Shown here in pieces: positions 36,362-43,419 of a DNA stretch of 64,000 nucleotides. Below the pieces are notes generated by a model. It was not told the DNA's origin and ran no database searches. It worked only from the letters and a program-made list of their open reading frames with translations. Origin of the DNA: Ihuprevotella massiliensis (lineage in GTDB: Bacteria; Bacteroidota; Bacteroidia; Bacteroidales; Bacteroidaceae). Position 1 is the first letter of the stretch. Every line of letters begins with the position of its first letter. The position numbers and the translations under genes are program-made. The DNA lies in the NCBI GenBank assembly GCA_900095835.1, contig LT608321.1:2013164-2077163 (forward strand), given 5' to 3'.

Positions 36362-37267
36362 ATGTACTCATCTGATATTCTCCAATTTCAAACAATAGAG
36401 GAGATTATTCTAATGCTTGAGAAACAAGGTCTCCTTATTGATAAAACTAATGCTCGAAAACAGTTTCAAAGAATAGGGTATTTCCGTCTTCGTTCTTATC
36501 TCTATCCGTTGTTAGATACCCCCAAAAGTCTTGGGTTGTTTAAACCTGGTGCCACGTTTGAGCAGGCTATGGAGCTTTACAAGTTCGACCGCAAGTTACG
36601 CTTGTTGGTGTTTTCTCAAATTGAGAAAATCGAAATAGCTGTTCGTTGTCAGTTAGTGACCATTGGGTGTAAAGAAATAGGAGCTGTTGATTGGTTGTAT
36701 CAAGAGTCTAATTTTTCTGATAATCAGCAATTTGTTCAAACCTTGGCAGTGTTGTCCAGCGAATGGAAGCATACTAAGGAGGATTTTGCCCAAGAGTTTC
36801 AAGCAACTTACGGAAAGGCTCTTCCCCCTGTGTGGATGATACTAGAACTCATTCCTATAGGTACTTTGGCACATTTGTATCGGAACATAAAAAGTAAATC
36901 CTTACGGAAGAAAATATCTCAGTATTTTGGCACACCTCCAGATGTATTTGCTTCTTGGCTTTTTTGTTTTGCTAGTATAAGAAATATATGTTGCCACCAT
37001 AATAGACTATGGAACAGAACACTGCCTAATACTCCTGCCATTCTTAAAAGACCTAAGGGAAATTGGATTTCTTTTAATGCTATTGATTATGGAAGGCTCT
37101 ATTATAAATTGGCAATGATACAATATGTATTGTCTTTTATATGTCCTAATCATCATTTTTCATCTTCCTTGAAACAATTAGGAAGGGAATATCCAAGAGT
37201 TGATTTTTCTATAATGAATTTTCCTGAAGATTGGGAGGAAGAACCTTTTTGGAACAATCCAAACTGA
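36362..37267 (+). CDS. Abi_2 family (AbiD/AbiF-like) HEPN abortive-infection protein
   Basis: 301 residues from the ATG at 36362 (MYSSDILQFQTIEEII); a Met at 36323 lies inside the RNA hairpin and adds unconserved residues. Family hallmarks are RIGYFRLRSYLYPL, YKFDRKLRLLVFSQIEKIEIAVR (about 73-95), PPVWMILELIPIGTLAHLY, and FASIRNICCHHNRLWNR, which holds an RxxxxH HEPN motif (Arg207, His212), the likely RNase site. Abi_2 proteins abort phage infection. The gene is AT-rich with codon use unlike its neighbours, and is bounded by 37-bp direct repeats, both signs of transfer. RNA cleavage and control by the upstream RNA are inferences. Confidence 0.88.
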   Translation: MYSSDILQFQTIEEIILMLEKQGLLIDKTNARKQFQRIGYFRLRSYLYPLLDTPKSLGLFKPGATFEQAMELYKFDRKLRLLVFSQIEKIEIAVRCQLVTIGCKEIGAVDWLYQESNFSDNQQFVQTLAVLSSEWKHTKEDFAQEFQATYGKALPPVWMILELIPIGTLAHLYRNIKSKSLRKKISQYFGTPPDVFASWLFCFASIRNICCHHNRLWNRTLPNTPAILKRPKGNWISFNAIDYGRLYYKLAMIQYVLSFICPNHHFSSSLKQLGREYPRVDFSIMNFPEDWEEEPFWNNPN

Positions 37268-37268
37268 T

Positions 37269-37320
37269 TCACCGCTTGTGTCATTCATCTTGATGCAAGC
37301 GGTGATTGCGTTATTTTTTT
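37269..37320 (+). terminator. 37-bp direct repeat, copy 2, with T-run (terminator)
   Basis: Positions 37269-37305 are identical to 36189-36225 and are followed by GCGTTATTTTTTTG, so this copy looks like a working terminator. It probably ended the alpha-galactosidase unit before the Abi cassette was inserted. Confidence 0.8.
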
Positions 37321-37395
37321 GTCATCTTTTGGGTACTGTTTCCACCATCGGAAGGGAGAGAAGCCAAATTGGCTATATCAAAACTTTTGAAATGC

Positions 37396-37426
37396 TTGCA
37401 CAACCGCACAAATTGCACTAACTTTG
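37396..37426 (+). promoter_or_regulatory. Promoter of porX
   Basis: TTG (37396-37398), 20 bp, TAACTTTG (37419-37426). Transcription would begin only a few bases before the first in-frame ATG (37437), so the leader is very short. Confidence 0.7.
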
Positions 37427-37448
37427 TAGAAACATAATGCACACCATC

Positions 37449-38999
37449 ATGAGCGCACGACTTCTCTGGATTGACGATGAAATCGATCTCCTTCGTCCCC
37501 ATTGCATCTTCCTCGAAAAACGAGGATACGACATCACCACTGCCAACAACGGTGCTGATGCAGTCGATTTGTGCAAAGCGCAGGCCTTTGACCTCGTCCT
37601 TCTCGATGAGAATATGCCTGGACTCTCTGGACTTGAAACCCTCTCCGCTATTAAGGCACTGCATCCAGAGATGCCCGTGGTGATGGTAACGAAGAATGAA
37701 GCCGAAGATTTGATGGATCAAGCCATCGGTGCCCAAATCACCGACTATCTCTTGAAGCCTGTGAATCCGATGCAGATTCTCCTTGCGCTCAAAAAGCACA
37801 TCCACGCACAGGAAATCCGACAAGAGCACACCGAAATGGGCTATCGACAAGATTTCTCTCGCATTGCGCTCAGCATGGACGATGCCCAAGATGCAGAAGC
37901 GTGGAAAGAACTCTATAAAAAGCTCGTGCACTGGGAATTGCAACTCGAGGAAGCGCCCGACTCTGCGATGAATGAACTCTTGCGCACGCAGAAGGAGGAA
38001 GCCAACGCCGCGTTTACCAAGTTTATTCGCAAACACTACGAAACGTGGGTGCAACATCCCGATGCCGAAGACACCCCCTTGCTTTCGCCCAAGGTGATGC
38101 GCCAGACCGTGCTCCCCAAACTCAAGGAGGGAAAGCGCGTGGTGTGGGTGGTGCTCGACAACTTCCGCTACGATCAGTGGCGCACGCTTGCCAAAGCTCT
38201 TGCCAATGATTTCGACATCGAGGAGAATCTCTACTATTCCATCCTTCCCACGGTGACGCAATATGCGCGCAACGCGCTCTTCTCTGGGCTCATGCCGCTC
38301 GACATCAAGACTCAATATCCCGATCTTTGGGTGGATGAGGAGGAAGACGAAGGCAAGAATCTGCATGAGGAGGAACTCATTCGCAAACAGTTAGAACGCT
38401 TGCGACAGCACACGGCCTTCTCTTACCACAAACTCAATGACTCTTCAGCGGCAGAACAAGTGTTGTCGAGTTATTCCGAATGGGCGAAACATCCGCTCAA
38501 TGTCATCGTCATCAACTTCATCGACATGCTCTCTCATGCGCGCACAGAGAGTAAAATGGTGCGCGAGTTGGCAGCCAATGAAGCAGCCTATCGCGCCATC
38601 ACCCTCTCGTGGTTCCGCCATTCTGCCATCCGCGAACTTTTCCGTCGTCTTGCCGAGGGGGATGCTGAAGTCATTCTCACCACCGACCACGGATCTATTC
38701 GTGTGGATCGTCCTTGCAAGGTGATTGGTGACCGCAATGTCAATACCAATCTGCGCTACAAACTAGGGAAGAATCTCGATTATCCCAAGAAAGAGGTGTT
38801 TGAGGTGCGCAATCCTGCTGCGTTGAAACTCCCTTCGCCCAATCTCTCTACGGCTTACATCTTTGCCACGGGCACGCGCTTCTTTGCCTATCCCAACAAC
38901 TACAACCACTACGTGCAGTTCTATCGCGACACCTTCCAACACGGTGGTGTGTCGATGGAGGAAGTACTAGTGCCGCTCGTGACCCTGCGACCAAAATAG
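37449..38999 (+). CDS. porX: PorX-type response regulator with PglZ/alkaline-phosphatase-like domain
   Basis: 516 residues from MSARLLWIDDEIDLL, the start that aligns with known PorX; the ATG at 37437 would add four residues. An N-terminal receiver domain (about 1-120) has the acidic pocket DDE, the phospho-acceptor Asp in LVLLDENMPG, Thr in VMVTKNE and Lys in LLKPVNP. The C-terminal PglZ/alkaline phosphatase superfamily domain (about 200-516) has WVVLDNFRYDQW, INFIDMLSHA and ILTTDHGSIRV. In Porphyromonas PorX works with PorY and SigP to control the type IX secretion system. Its presence implies a T9SS elsewhere in this genome. Confidence 0.93.
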   Translation: MSARLLWIDDEIDLLRPHCIFLEKRGYDITTANNGADAVDLCKAQAFDLVLLDENMPGLSGLETLSAIKALHPEMPVVMVTKNEAEDLMDQAIGAQITDYLLKPVNPMQILLALKKHIHAQEIRQEHTEMGYRQDFSRIALSMDDAQDAEAWKELYKKLVHWELQLEEAPDSAMNELLRTQKEEANAAFTKFIRKHYETWVQHPDAEDTPLLSPKVMRQTVLPKLKEGKRVVWVVLDNFRYDQWRTLAKALANDFDIEENLYYSILPTVTQYARNALFSGLMPLDIKTQYPDLWVDEEEDEGKNLHEEELIRKQLERLRQHTAFSYHKLNDSSAAEQVLSSYSEWAKHPLNVIVINFIDMLSHARTESKMVRELAANEAAYRAITLSWFRHSAIRELFRRLAEGDAEVILTTDHGSIRVDRPCKVIGDRNVNTNLRYKLGKNLDYPKKEVFEVRNPAALKLPSPNLSTAYIFATGTRFFAYPNNYNHYVQFYRDTFQHGGVSMEEVLVPLVTLRPK

Positions 39000-39207
39000 A
39001 GATTAGACGTTAGACGTTAGAGGTTAGAAATTAGACGTTAGACGTTAGAGGAGGAATCCTTCTAGTAGTTCTCTCTCTAACTCTCTCTCTAGCGCTTCTA
39101 GCTCTTTCTAGATTTTCTAGATGCTCTAACGTCTAACGTCTAATCTCTAACGTCTAACGTCTAATCTCTAACGTCTGATAACGTCTACCCTCTAACGTCT
39201 AATAAAT
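39000..39207. repeat. Inverted heptamer array between porX and cmk
   Basis: TTAGACG heptamers begin right after the porX stop (39002-39050). A TCTAG-rich, CTCTCT-rich centre follows, then TCTAACG heptamers (39124-39203) run up to the cmk ATG at 39206. The two halves are complementary, so the 200-nt spacer could form one long hairpin. Confidence 0.88.
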
Positions 39208-39904
39208 GTCTAAAATCATCATAGCTATCGACGGCCACAGTTCGTGCGGAAAAAGCACCATGGCCAAAGCCCTTGCCCAACAAGTCGGTTACATCTACGT
39301 AGACAGTGGCGCCATGTATCGTGCTGTCACCCTCTTCGCCCTTCGCCATCAACTCTTCAATGCCGATGGCAGTGTGAAAGCTGAAGATCTCCAGTCGCGA
39401 ATGTCGGAGGTGAAGGTACACTTCAAACTCGACCCTGCCACCAACCTCCCTGTGACTTACCTCAACGAAGAGCGTGTGGAAGATGAAATCCGCACCCTCG
39501 AAGTCAGTCAGCACGTCAGCCCTATCGCTGCTTTGCCCTTTGTGCGCGAAGCCATGACCGCTGCACAACAAGCTATGGGTGAGGAAAAAGGCATCGTGAT
39601 GGATGGCCGTGACATCGGTACGGCAGTATTCCCCCACGCAGAACTCAAAATCTTTGTCACTGCCTCTGCCGAAGTGCGCGCACAACGTCGTTTTGATGAA
39701 CTCCAAGCCAAGGGGCTGCCTGCTTCCTATGAAGATATTTTGAAAAACGTGCAAGAGCGCGACTACATCGACTCACATCGTGAAGTCAGTCCTTTGCGCC
39801 AAGCCGAAGATGCCCTTGTGCTCGACAACTCACACCTCACACGAGAGCAGCAAAATCAGTGGTTGTTGCAGCAATTTGACGCTGCTGTGCACAAAGCCCA
39901 ATAG
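39206..39904 (+). CDS. cmk: Cytidylate kinase
   Basis: 232 residues. It phosphorylates CMP and dCMP with ATP. It has the P-loop [58 protein letters not shown] and [10 protein letters not shown] with the lid arginines. It begins MSKIII, with the ATG immediately after the heptamer array. Length is typical. Confidence 0.96.
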   Translation: MSKIIIAIDGHSSCGKSTMAKALAQQVGYIYVDSGAMYRAVTLFALRHQLFNADGSVKAEDLQSRMSEVKVHFKLDPATNLPVTYLNEERVEDEIRTLEVSQHVSPIAALPFVREAMTAAQQAMGEEKGIVMDGRDIGTAVFPHAELKIFVTASAEVRAQRRFDELQAKGLPASYEDILKNVQERDYIDSHREVSPLRQAEDALVLDNSHLTREQQNQWLLQQFDAAVHKAQ

Positions 39905-40070
39905 GTAGTCCGCCATCTAGCATCCTCTTTGCCTGCCCAAGCGGTGCTAGTCGGTATTCATCCAATAGCAATCATCAGACATCTGGGAAAGCATCCGTGT
40001 GTCGTCAGCTTCTTGCACGACCGTGGATCTTTCCCTTTTGTCGCCCTAATAACTCTATTTTATTCATTTT

Positions 40071-40271
40071 TTAACCCAAAGCGGTCATTAGATCCTGAGC
40101 AGATTTTATTTGATTGTTGAGCAGATGGTTTTTCGTTTGTTTGAAGGCGTAGTGGGCTACGTCGAGAACGAACGAGAAACAAGATGCCAACAAGAAAATG
40201 AAAGATGACAGGAAGTTATCTTCTCCATAAGGCTCTGCACCATAACGGTCTAATGACAGATTTGGGTTTAA
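40071..40271. mobile_element. MITE-like element, 201 bp
   Basis: The ends are imperfect inverted repeats of about 25 bp: left 40071-40095 (TTAACCCAAAG...GTCATTAGA), right 40246-40271 (TCTAATGACAG...TTGGGTTTAA). TTAA at each outer edge may be part of the termini or a target duplication. The interior has no transposase and contains a CGTAG-TGGG-CTACG mini-hairpin. A related single end lies at 42718-42744. The mobilising transposase is not in the window. Confidence 0.6.
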
Positions 40272-40284
40272 CTCCCAACATCTT

Positions 40285-40473
40285 ATGAAACTTTTATCAC
40301 AAAAGAGCCAAGTGCTTAAACCATTCCAAGATCTCTTATCAGACAGCAATGACAAAAAAGTTTTATCCAATCCTATCGTCCTCTTCTTTGGCGGTCTTGT
40401 GGCTTTAGTCATACTAGGTGATATTTTTTTCAAGTATTCTGGATATCAAACCATCAGATTCCCTCTGTTTTGA
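40285..40473 (+). CDS. Possible small single-pass membrane protein
   Basis: 62 residues, MKLLSQKSQVLKPFQDLLSD followed by a clear hydrophobic segment (about 32-48: VLFFGGLVALVILGDIFF). It begins 13 bp after the MITE-like element and is followed by a terminator at 40498-40527. No ribosome-binding site or family is recognisable. It could be a real small protein or a chance ORF. Confidence 0.35.
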   Translation: MKLLSQKSQVLKPFQDLLSDSNDKKVLSNPIVLFFGGLVALVILGDIFFKYSGYQTIRFPLF

Positions 40474-40497
40474 TAGTTAGATCCTTTCGTTTAGATT

Positions 40498-40530
40498 GCA
40501 GCAGGTACAATGGTACTTGCTGCTTTTATT
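40498..40530. terminator. Terminator between convergent genes
   Basis: 11-bp stem GCAGCAGGTAC / GTACTTGCTGC with a 4-nt loop and T-rich tail. It overlaps the 3' end region of the minus-strand gene (stop at 40526-40528). Confidence 0.75.
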
Positions 40531-41278
40531 TATGTGATTTTTTGTTCTGGTTGATAGTTTCATCCATCCTTTTAGTCACAACCTCTCCTGATTCTTTGGC
40601 GCAATAATCTAGGATGTCTAGCACAGCGTTCATTCCAGCATCGAGATCGCGCACAGAGAATGAGAATTGTCTAGGTAGACTATAGTCTGCATCTTCTGCG
40701 TAGATAGAGGTAACTTCAATAGTGTCAGTTTTCATCAGTTTGTCTCTAAAATACCCCTTCATAGTGACTTTGATTTTAGAGTTCTCTTTTTCGATGGCAG
40801 TATTTTTCGGTGTAGAATACATATAAACATCAATCCCATGTGATTTAGGGAGAGAGGTAAAGATTAAAGGAGATGAGAAAGCTTTAGGATGCTTCTCATA
40901 TATGAGAAATTTGTGAAGCGGAGGCACTTCATTGAACATGATTTCGCTGATGTTGTCGTAAAGACTTTCATGTTCTTCTTGTGATATCATGCTTTGAGGG
41001 TTGCTTATCAGTCCTTTAGGGCAAGCTGTAGAGTCGATATAGCCTGAAACGACCAAAGTTGGGGAAAATACTGCCAAGTTGCCCGTGAATGTGAGCTCTA
41101 TGCGATAAACACCTTGATCTTCGTCTTCTTCCTCCTCTTCTTCTCCTGAGGGGATTTTGTGTTCCTTGATGTGCTTGCCGAGTGTGGAATGTTGTGTGTT
41201 TTTCTGTTGAGCAGTGGCAACAGCGTTTGGGATAAACAAGAAAAGATAAAGAATAAGTAGTTGAATGAAGTGTTTCAT
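40526..41278 (-). CDS. Secreted protein of unknown function
   Basis: 250 residues. A hydrophobic signal peptide (MKHFIQLLILYLFLFIPNAVATAQ) is followed by a run of eight or more acidic residues (GEEEEEEDEDQG, about 45-56) and then a beta-rich domain with GVYRIELTFTGNLAVFSPTLVVSGY. It contains a single Cys in DSTACP and no lipobox. I do not recognise the family. It has its own promoter at 41334-41341. The location next to mobile-looking DNA suggests accessory status. Confidence 0.7.
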   Translation of the reverse strand: MKHFIQLLILYLFLFIPNAVATAQQKNTQHSTLGKHIKEHKIPSGEEEEEEDEDQGVYRIELTFTGNLAVFSPTLVVSGYIDSTACPKGLISNPQSMISQEEHESLYDNISEIMFNEVPPLHKFLIYEKHPKAFSSPLIFTSLPKSHGIDVYMYSTPKNTAIEKENSKIKVTMKGYFRDKLMKTDTIEVTSIYAEDADYSLPRQFSFSVRDLDAGMNAVLDILDYCAKESGEVVTKRMDETINQNKKSHK

Positions 41279-41333
41279 GATGGATGGAATTGGTTAAGAA
41301 TTGATATAGAGCAGCTTTTCTAGAAACTACTGT

Positions 41334-41341
41334 CAAAAGTA
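41334..41341 (-). promoter_or_regulatory. -7 element of the secreted-protein gene at 41278
   Basis: TACTTTTG on the minus strand, about 55 bp upstream of the start. Confidence 0.55.
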
Positions 41342-41550
41342 GCGATATATTTTGATTTTTCAAAGTTTAGATTGTGTTTTATGTCTTGCCCTCTATAAGT
41401 ATATGGGAAGATATGAGCCCAAATAGAGAAAAAATCGAGGAAAAGTGACAAAAATTCTTTGAGGTGATACGATAATGATAGTCCTAGTTTGCAAAATGCG
41501 TGGATGGTGAGGAGGTTTGCTCAGAAGGGGTGGGGTACAGGAGGCAAGTT

Positions 41551-41618
41551 TCTCGCACGCGCGTGTCACGCGCGCGCATTCCCTGCAAACTTGCACTTTT
41601 TGCTTTCACAACCTTCAC
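41551..41618 (-). repeat. Left arm of inverted-repeat pair 2
   Basis: 24 bp of the conserved core (41595-41618, reverse orientation), preceded by a palindromic CGCG/TGTCACG tract (41554-41577). It pairs with 41803-41829 across 184 bp. Confidence 0.82.
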
Positions 41619-41802
41619 GCCAGAAGACACTACAGCTTGTTGAGTTTTCTTATGCTACGTTTTTTTCAGTGTTCAATGCGCGCTTTCCTTAGAGCATTTT
41701 TCGGGCTGTTTTCCCCATCTTGAGGCGGAAAATAGTTTAGAGTGTTAAAAAATGTCCGAAAGAAGTGCGTTTCTCGTTGGGGGTGAGGGAGTTGTAACGA
41801 AA

Positions 41803-41872
41803 TCTGTGAAGGTTGTGAAAGCAAAAAGTCGAAAATCGCTGTATGTACGCGTATGCGTGCGCGCGAGAAGCA
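41803..41872 (+). repeat. Right arm of inverted-repeat pair 2
   Basis: 27-bp core identical to 13193-13219, then a CGCGTATGCGTGCGCGCG tract (41848-41866). Confidence 0.85.
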
Positions 41873-41980
41873 CGTTTTTAGATTTGTTTACAGACCTCTA
41901 TTGGCATAAGTTGGCGGTTGTTGTCACACTTGCATGGAGTGTGGGGAAAGAGAGGTTCGTTGATCTCAAATTTATCTCCG

Positions 41981-42064
41981 ACGTTTGGCAAAAAACATTG
42001 GAGATTTTCCGGAAAACGTTGGAGATTTTCTGAAAAACGTTGGAGTTTTTTTCGGGAAGTCCGG
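41981..42064 (-). repeat. 21-bp repeat array 2 (four units, reverse orientation)
   Basis: Read on the minus strand, the units begin CCAACGTTTTTC, CCAACGTTTTCC and CCAATGTTTTTT, with a diverged fourth. It lies outside, not inside, the adjacent inverted-repeat pair and 135 bp upstream of tRNA-Arg. Confidence 0.82.
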
Positions 42065-42156
42065 GGACAAAAAGCAAGATGATAGAAAAGCGTGTCAGAC
42101 GGTTGGGAAAAAGGTATTAAAGCCTATGCGTGGTCAAGGGATGAAATGATGGAAAG

Positions 42157-42188
42157 TTTGGTCACGTCGAAGGAAAGCCGTATTTTTG
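42157..42188 (+). promoter_or_regulatory. Promoter of tRNA-Arg
   Basis: TTTG (42157-42160), 20 bp, TATTTTTG (42181-42188), 10 bp before the tRNA 5' end. Confidence 0.75.
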
Positions 42189-42198
42189 CAGGGAATAA

Positions 42199-42272
42199 GG
42201 CTCCGTAGCTTAGCTGAATAGAGCGTCAGATTCCGGTTCTGAAGGTCATGGGTTTGAATCCCATCGGGGTCA
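42199..42272 (+). tRNA. tRNA-Arg (CCG)
   Basis: Full cloverleaf: acceptor GGCTCCG / CGGGGTC (two G-T pairs), D-arm, anticodon stem TCAGA/TCTGA around a loop with CCG, T-arm GGGTTTGAATCCC. CCA is not encoded. Discriminator A at 42272. Confidence 0.93.
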
Positions 42273-42360
42273 CTTCTTCGTGCAGATTCTGCGATTTTCT
42301 CTCAAAAAGAGGGTGGAAATCACAGAAATGTGCAATATCCTAGAGAAAAGAAGGCAAAAA

Positions 42361-42392
42361 TTTGGTTGTTTCAGAAAAACTTCCTACTTTTG
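42361..42392 (+). promoter_or_regulatory. Promoter of the tRNA-Phe pair
   Basis: TTTG (42361-42364), 20 bp, TACTTTTG (42385-42392). Confidence 0.75.
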
Positions 42393-42421
42393 CAATCGCA
42401 AATGAGACGTGCGCTCCATGA

Positions 42422-42494
42422 GGTGCCATAGCTCAGTTGGTAGAGCAAAGGACTGAAAATCCTTGTGTCCCCGGTTCGATTCCTGGTGGCACCA
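42422..42494 (+). tRNA. tRNA-Phe (GAA), copy 1
   Basis: Acceptor GGTGCCA / TGGCACC, anticodon loop CTGAAAA with GAA, T-loop GGTTCGATTCC. CCA is not encoded. Confidence 0.95.
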
Positions 42495-42527
42495 CTCTTT
42501 TCAACGCAAGTCTTACTTTGCAGGCTT

Positions 42528-42600
42528 GGTGCCATAGCTCAGTTGGTAGAGCAAAGGACTGAAAATCCTTGTGTCCCCGGTTCGATTCCTGGTGGCACCA
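42528..42600 (+). tRNA. tRNA-Phe (GAA), copy 2
   Basis: Identical over all 73 bases to copy 1, starting 106 bp downstream. No separate promoter is seen, so the two are probably one transcript ending at 42610-42640. Confidence 0.95.
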
Positions 42601-42609
42601 CAAGAATTA

Positions 42610-42640
42610 GACGACTACTTCGGTAGTTGTCTTTTTTTCT
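42610..42640 (+). terminator. Terminator of the tRNA-Phe operon
   Basis: 9-bp stem GACGACTAC / GTAGTTGTC with a TTCG tetraloop and a T7 tail. Confidence 0.9.
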
Positions 42641-42656
42641 ATTTTACACTCATTTG

Positions 42657-42687
42657 TTGTGCAAGTGAAATGTATTTGCTATCTTTG
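42657..42687 (+). promoter_or_regulatory. Promoter of the Phd/YoeB module
   Basis: TTG (42657-42659), 20 bp, TATCTTTG (42680-42687). Confidence 0.7.
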
Positions 42688-42717
42688 CATTATATATCAA
42701 TATTGTACCGCTATTAT

Positions 42718-42744
42718 GGTCTAATGACCTTTGGGGGTTATTAA
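42718..42744. repeat. Solo MITE/IS-type terminal repeat
   Basis: GGTCTAATGAC followed by TTTGGG and TTATTAA resembles the right terminus of the element at 40071-40271. It lies in the 5' leader of the antitoxin gene. No partner end was found nearby. Confidence 0.5.
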
Positions 42745-42758
42745 GCTCTACGGCTATG

Positions 42759-43007
42759 ATGGAAATTAAATCTAATGAATTTAGAGCCAGTCAACGCAAG
42801 TATTTTGATTTGGCTTATACGGAGCGAATAACCATTTGCAGGGGCAACAACCAGTCCTTTGCGCTCGTTCCCACCCATGATGAGGGTTTTTCTTTGACTC
42901 CTCGTTTGGCAGCGAAACTTGACCGAGTTCGAGCAGAAGTTAGAGAAGGGAAGTGCACTATACATCGAAGTCATGACGAAATAGACGAATTCTTTGCAAG
43001 TCTATGA
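42759..43007 (+). CDS. Phd/YefM-family antitoxin
   Basis: 82 residues from MEIKSNEFRASQRKYFDLA (an extra Met sits at 42756). The N-terminus is the DNA-binding Phd/YefM fold (EFRASQRKYFDLAYTERITICRGNN). The polar C-terminus (HRSHDEIDEFFASL) is where such antitoxins wrap the toxin. Its TGA overlaps the toxin ATG (ATGA at 43004-43007), the usual translational coupling. It represses the operon and neutralises YoeB-type RNases. Confidence 0.85.
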   Translation: MEIKSNEFRASQRKYFDLAYTERITICRGNNQSFALVPTHDEGFSLTPRLAAKLDRVRAEVREGKCTIHRSHDEIDEFFASL

Positions 43008-43279
43008 AATATCTTGTCGTTACGTCTGACGAAGCGAAAAAAGTGCTCAAGAAATGAAAAAAATCGAATCCAATTCTTCTAAAGAAGTTTCAGCAGATTT
43101 ATCATGAACTTGCTGAGCATCCTCGTGAGGGAACTGGACATCCCGAACCGCTGAAAGGAGCGAAAGGAATCACCTATTCTAGGCACATTTCCGCAAAAGA
43201 TAGAATGGTCTATGACATCTACGATGACAAAATTGTAGTGATGGTAATCTCTGTGGAGGGGCACTATAATGACAAATAA
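43004..43279 (+). pseudogene. YoeB/Txe-family toxin interrupted by an in-frame TGA
   Basis: The frame opens with MKYLVVTSDEAKKVLKK and stops at TGA (43055-43057), then continues in the same frame for 73 codons to the TAA at 43277-43279 without another stop. The downstream part (HPEPLKGAKGITYSRHISAKDRMVY, then VEGHYNDK) has the YoeB core with the catalytic Arg and His-Tyr end. A single base change (TGG to TGA) explains the break. YoeB toxins cleave mRNA on the ribosome. This copy should be inactive unless the stop is read through or is a sequencing error. Confidence 0.85.
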
Positions 43280-43282
43280 AAC

Positions 43283-43320
43283 AACCGCAATAGGGCGCGT
43301 GCTCTGCTGCGGTTCTTTTT
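43283..43320 (+). terminator. Terminator of the Phd/YoeB module
   Basis: AACCGCA (43283-43289) / TGCGGTT (43308-43314) with an inner GC-rich loop and a CTTTTT tail. Confidence 0.7.
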
Positions 43321-43342
43321 CTTGGCAAGGACTACTGCATAG

Positions 43343-43384
43343 GAAAAAAAACAATGCCCACTAGCGCAAACTAGTGGGCATTGT
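43343..43384 (-). terminator. Terminator of feoAB
   Basis: 14-bp perfect stem (43351-43364 with 43371-43384) and, on the minus strand, a run of T immediately after it. Confidence 0.88.
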
Positions 43385-43419
43385 TGTGTATAGATAAGAA
43401 TAAAGTAGTGGCGAGGACT

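Noticed and set aside
36189-37305. Minimal CRISPR locus formed by the two 37-bp hairpin repeats
   Set aside because: Only two copies, separated by a full gene, with one followed by a terminator T-run. A duplicated terminator explains them better.
40071-40433. 120-residue ORF on the minus strand
   Set aside because: It spans the MITE-like element, including both termini, and overlaps the small plus-strand ORF. No conserved motif is seen.
43055-43057. TGA decoded as Trp or selenocysteine in the YoeB-type toxin
   Set aside because: TGA ends other intact genes in the window (for example the Abi gene and the antitoxin), and no SECIS-like context or family precedent is known. A mutation or sequencing error is simpler.
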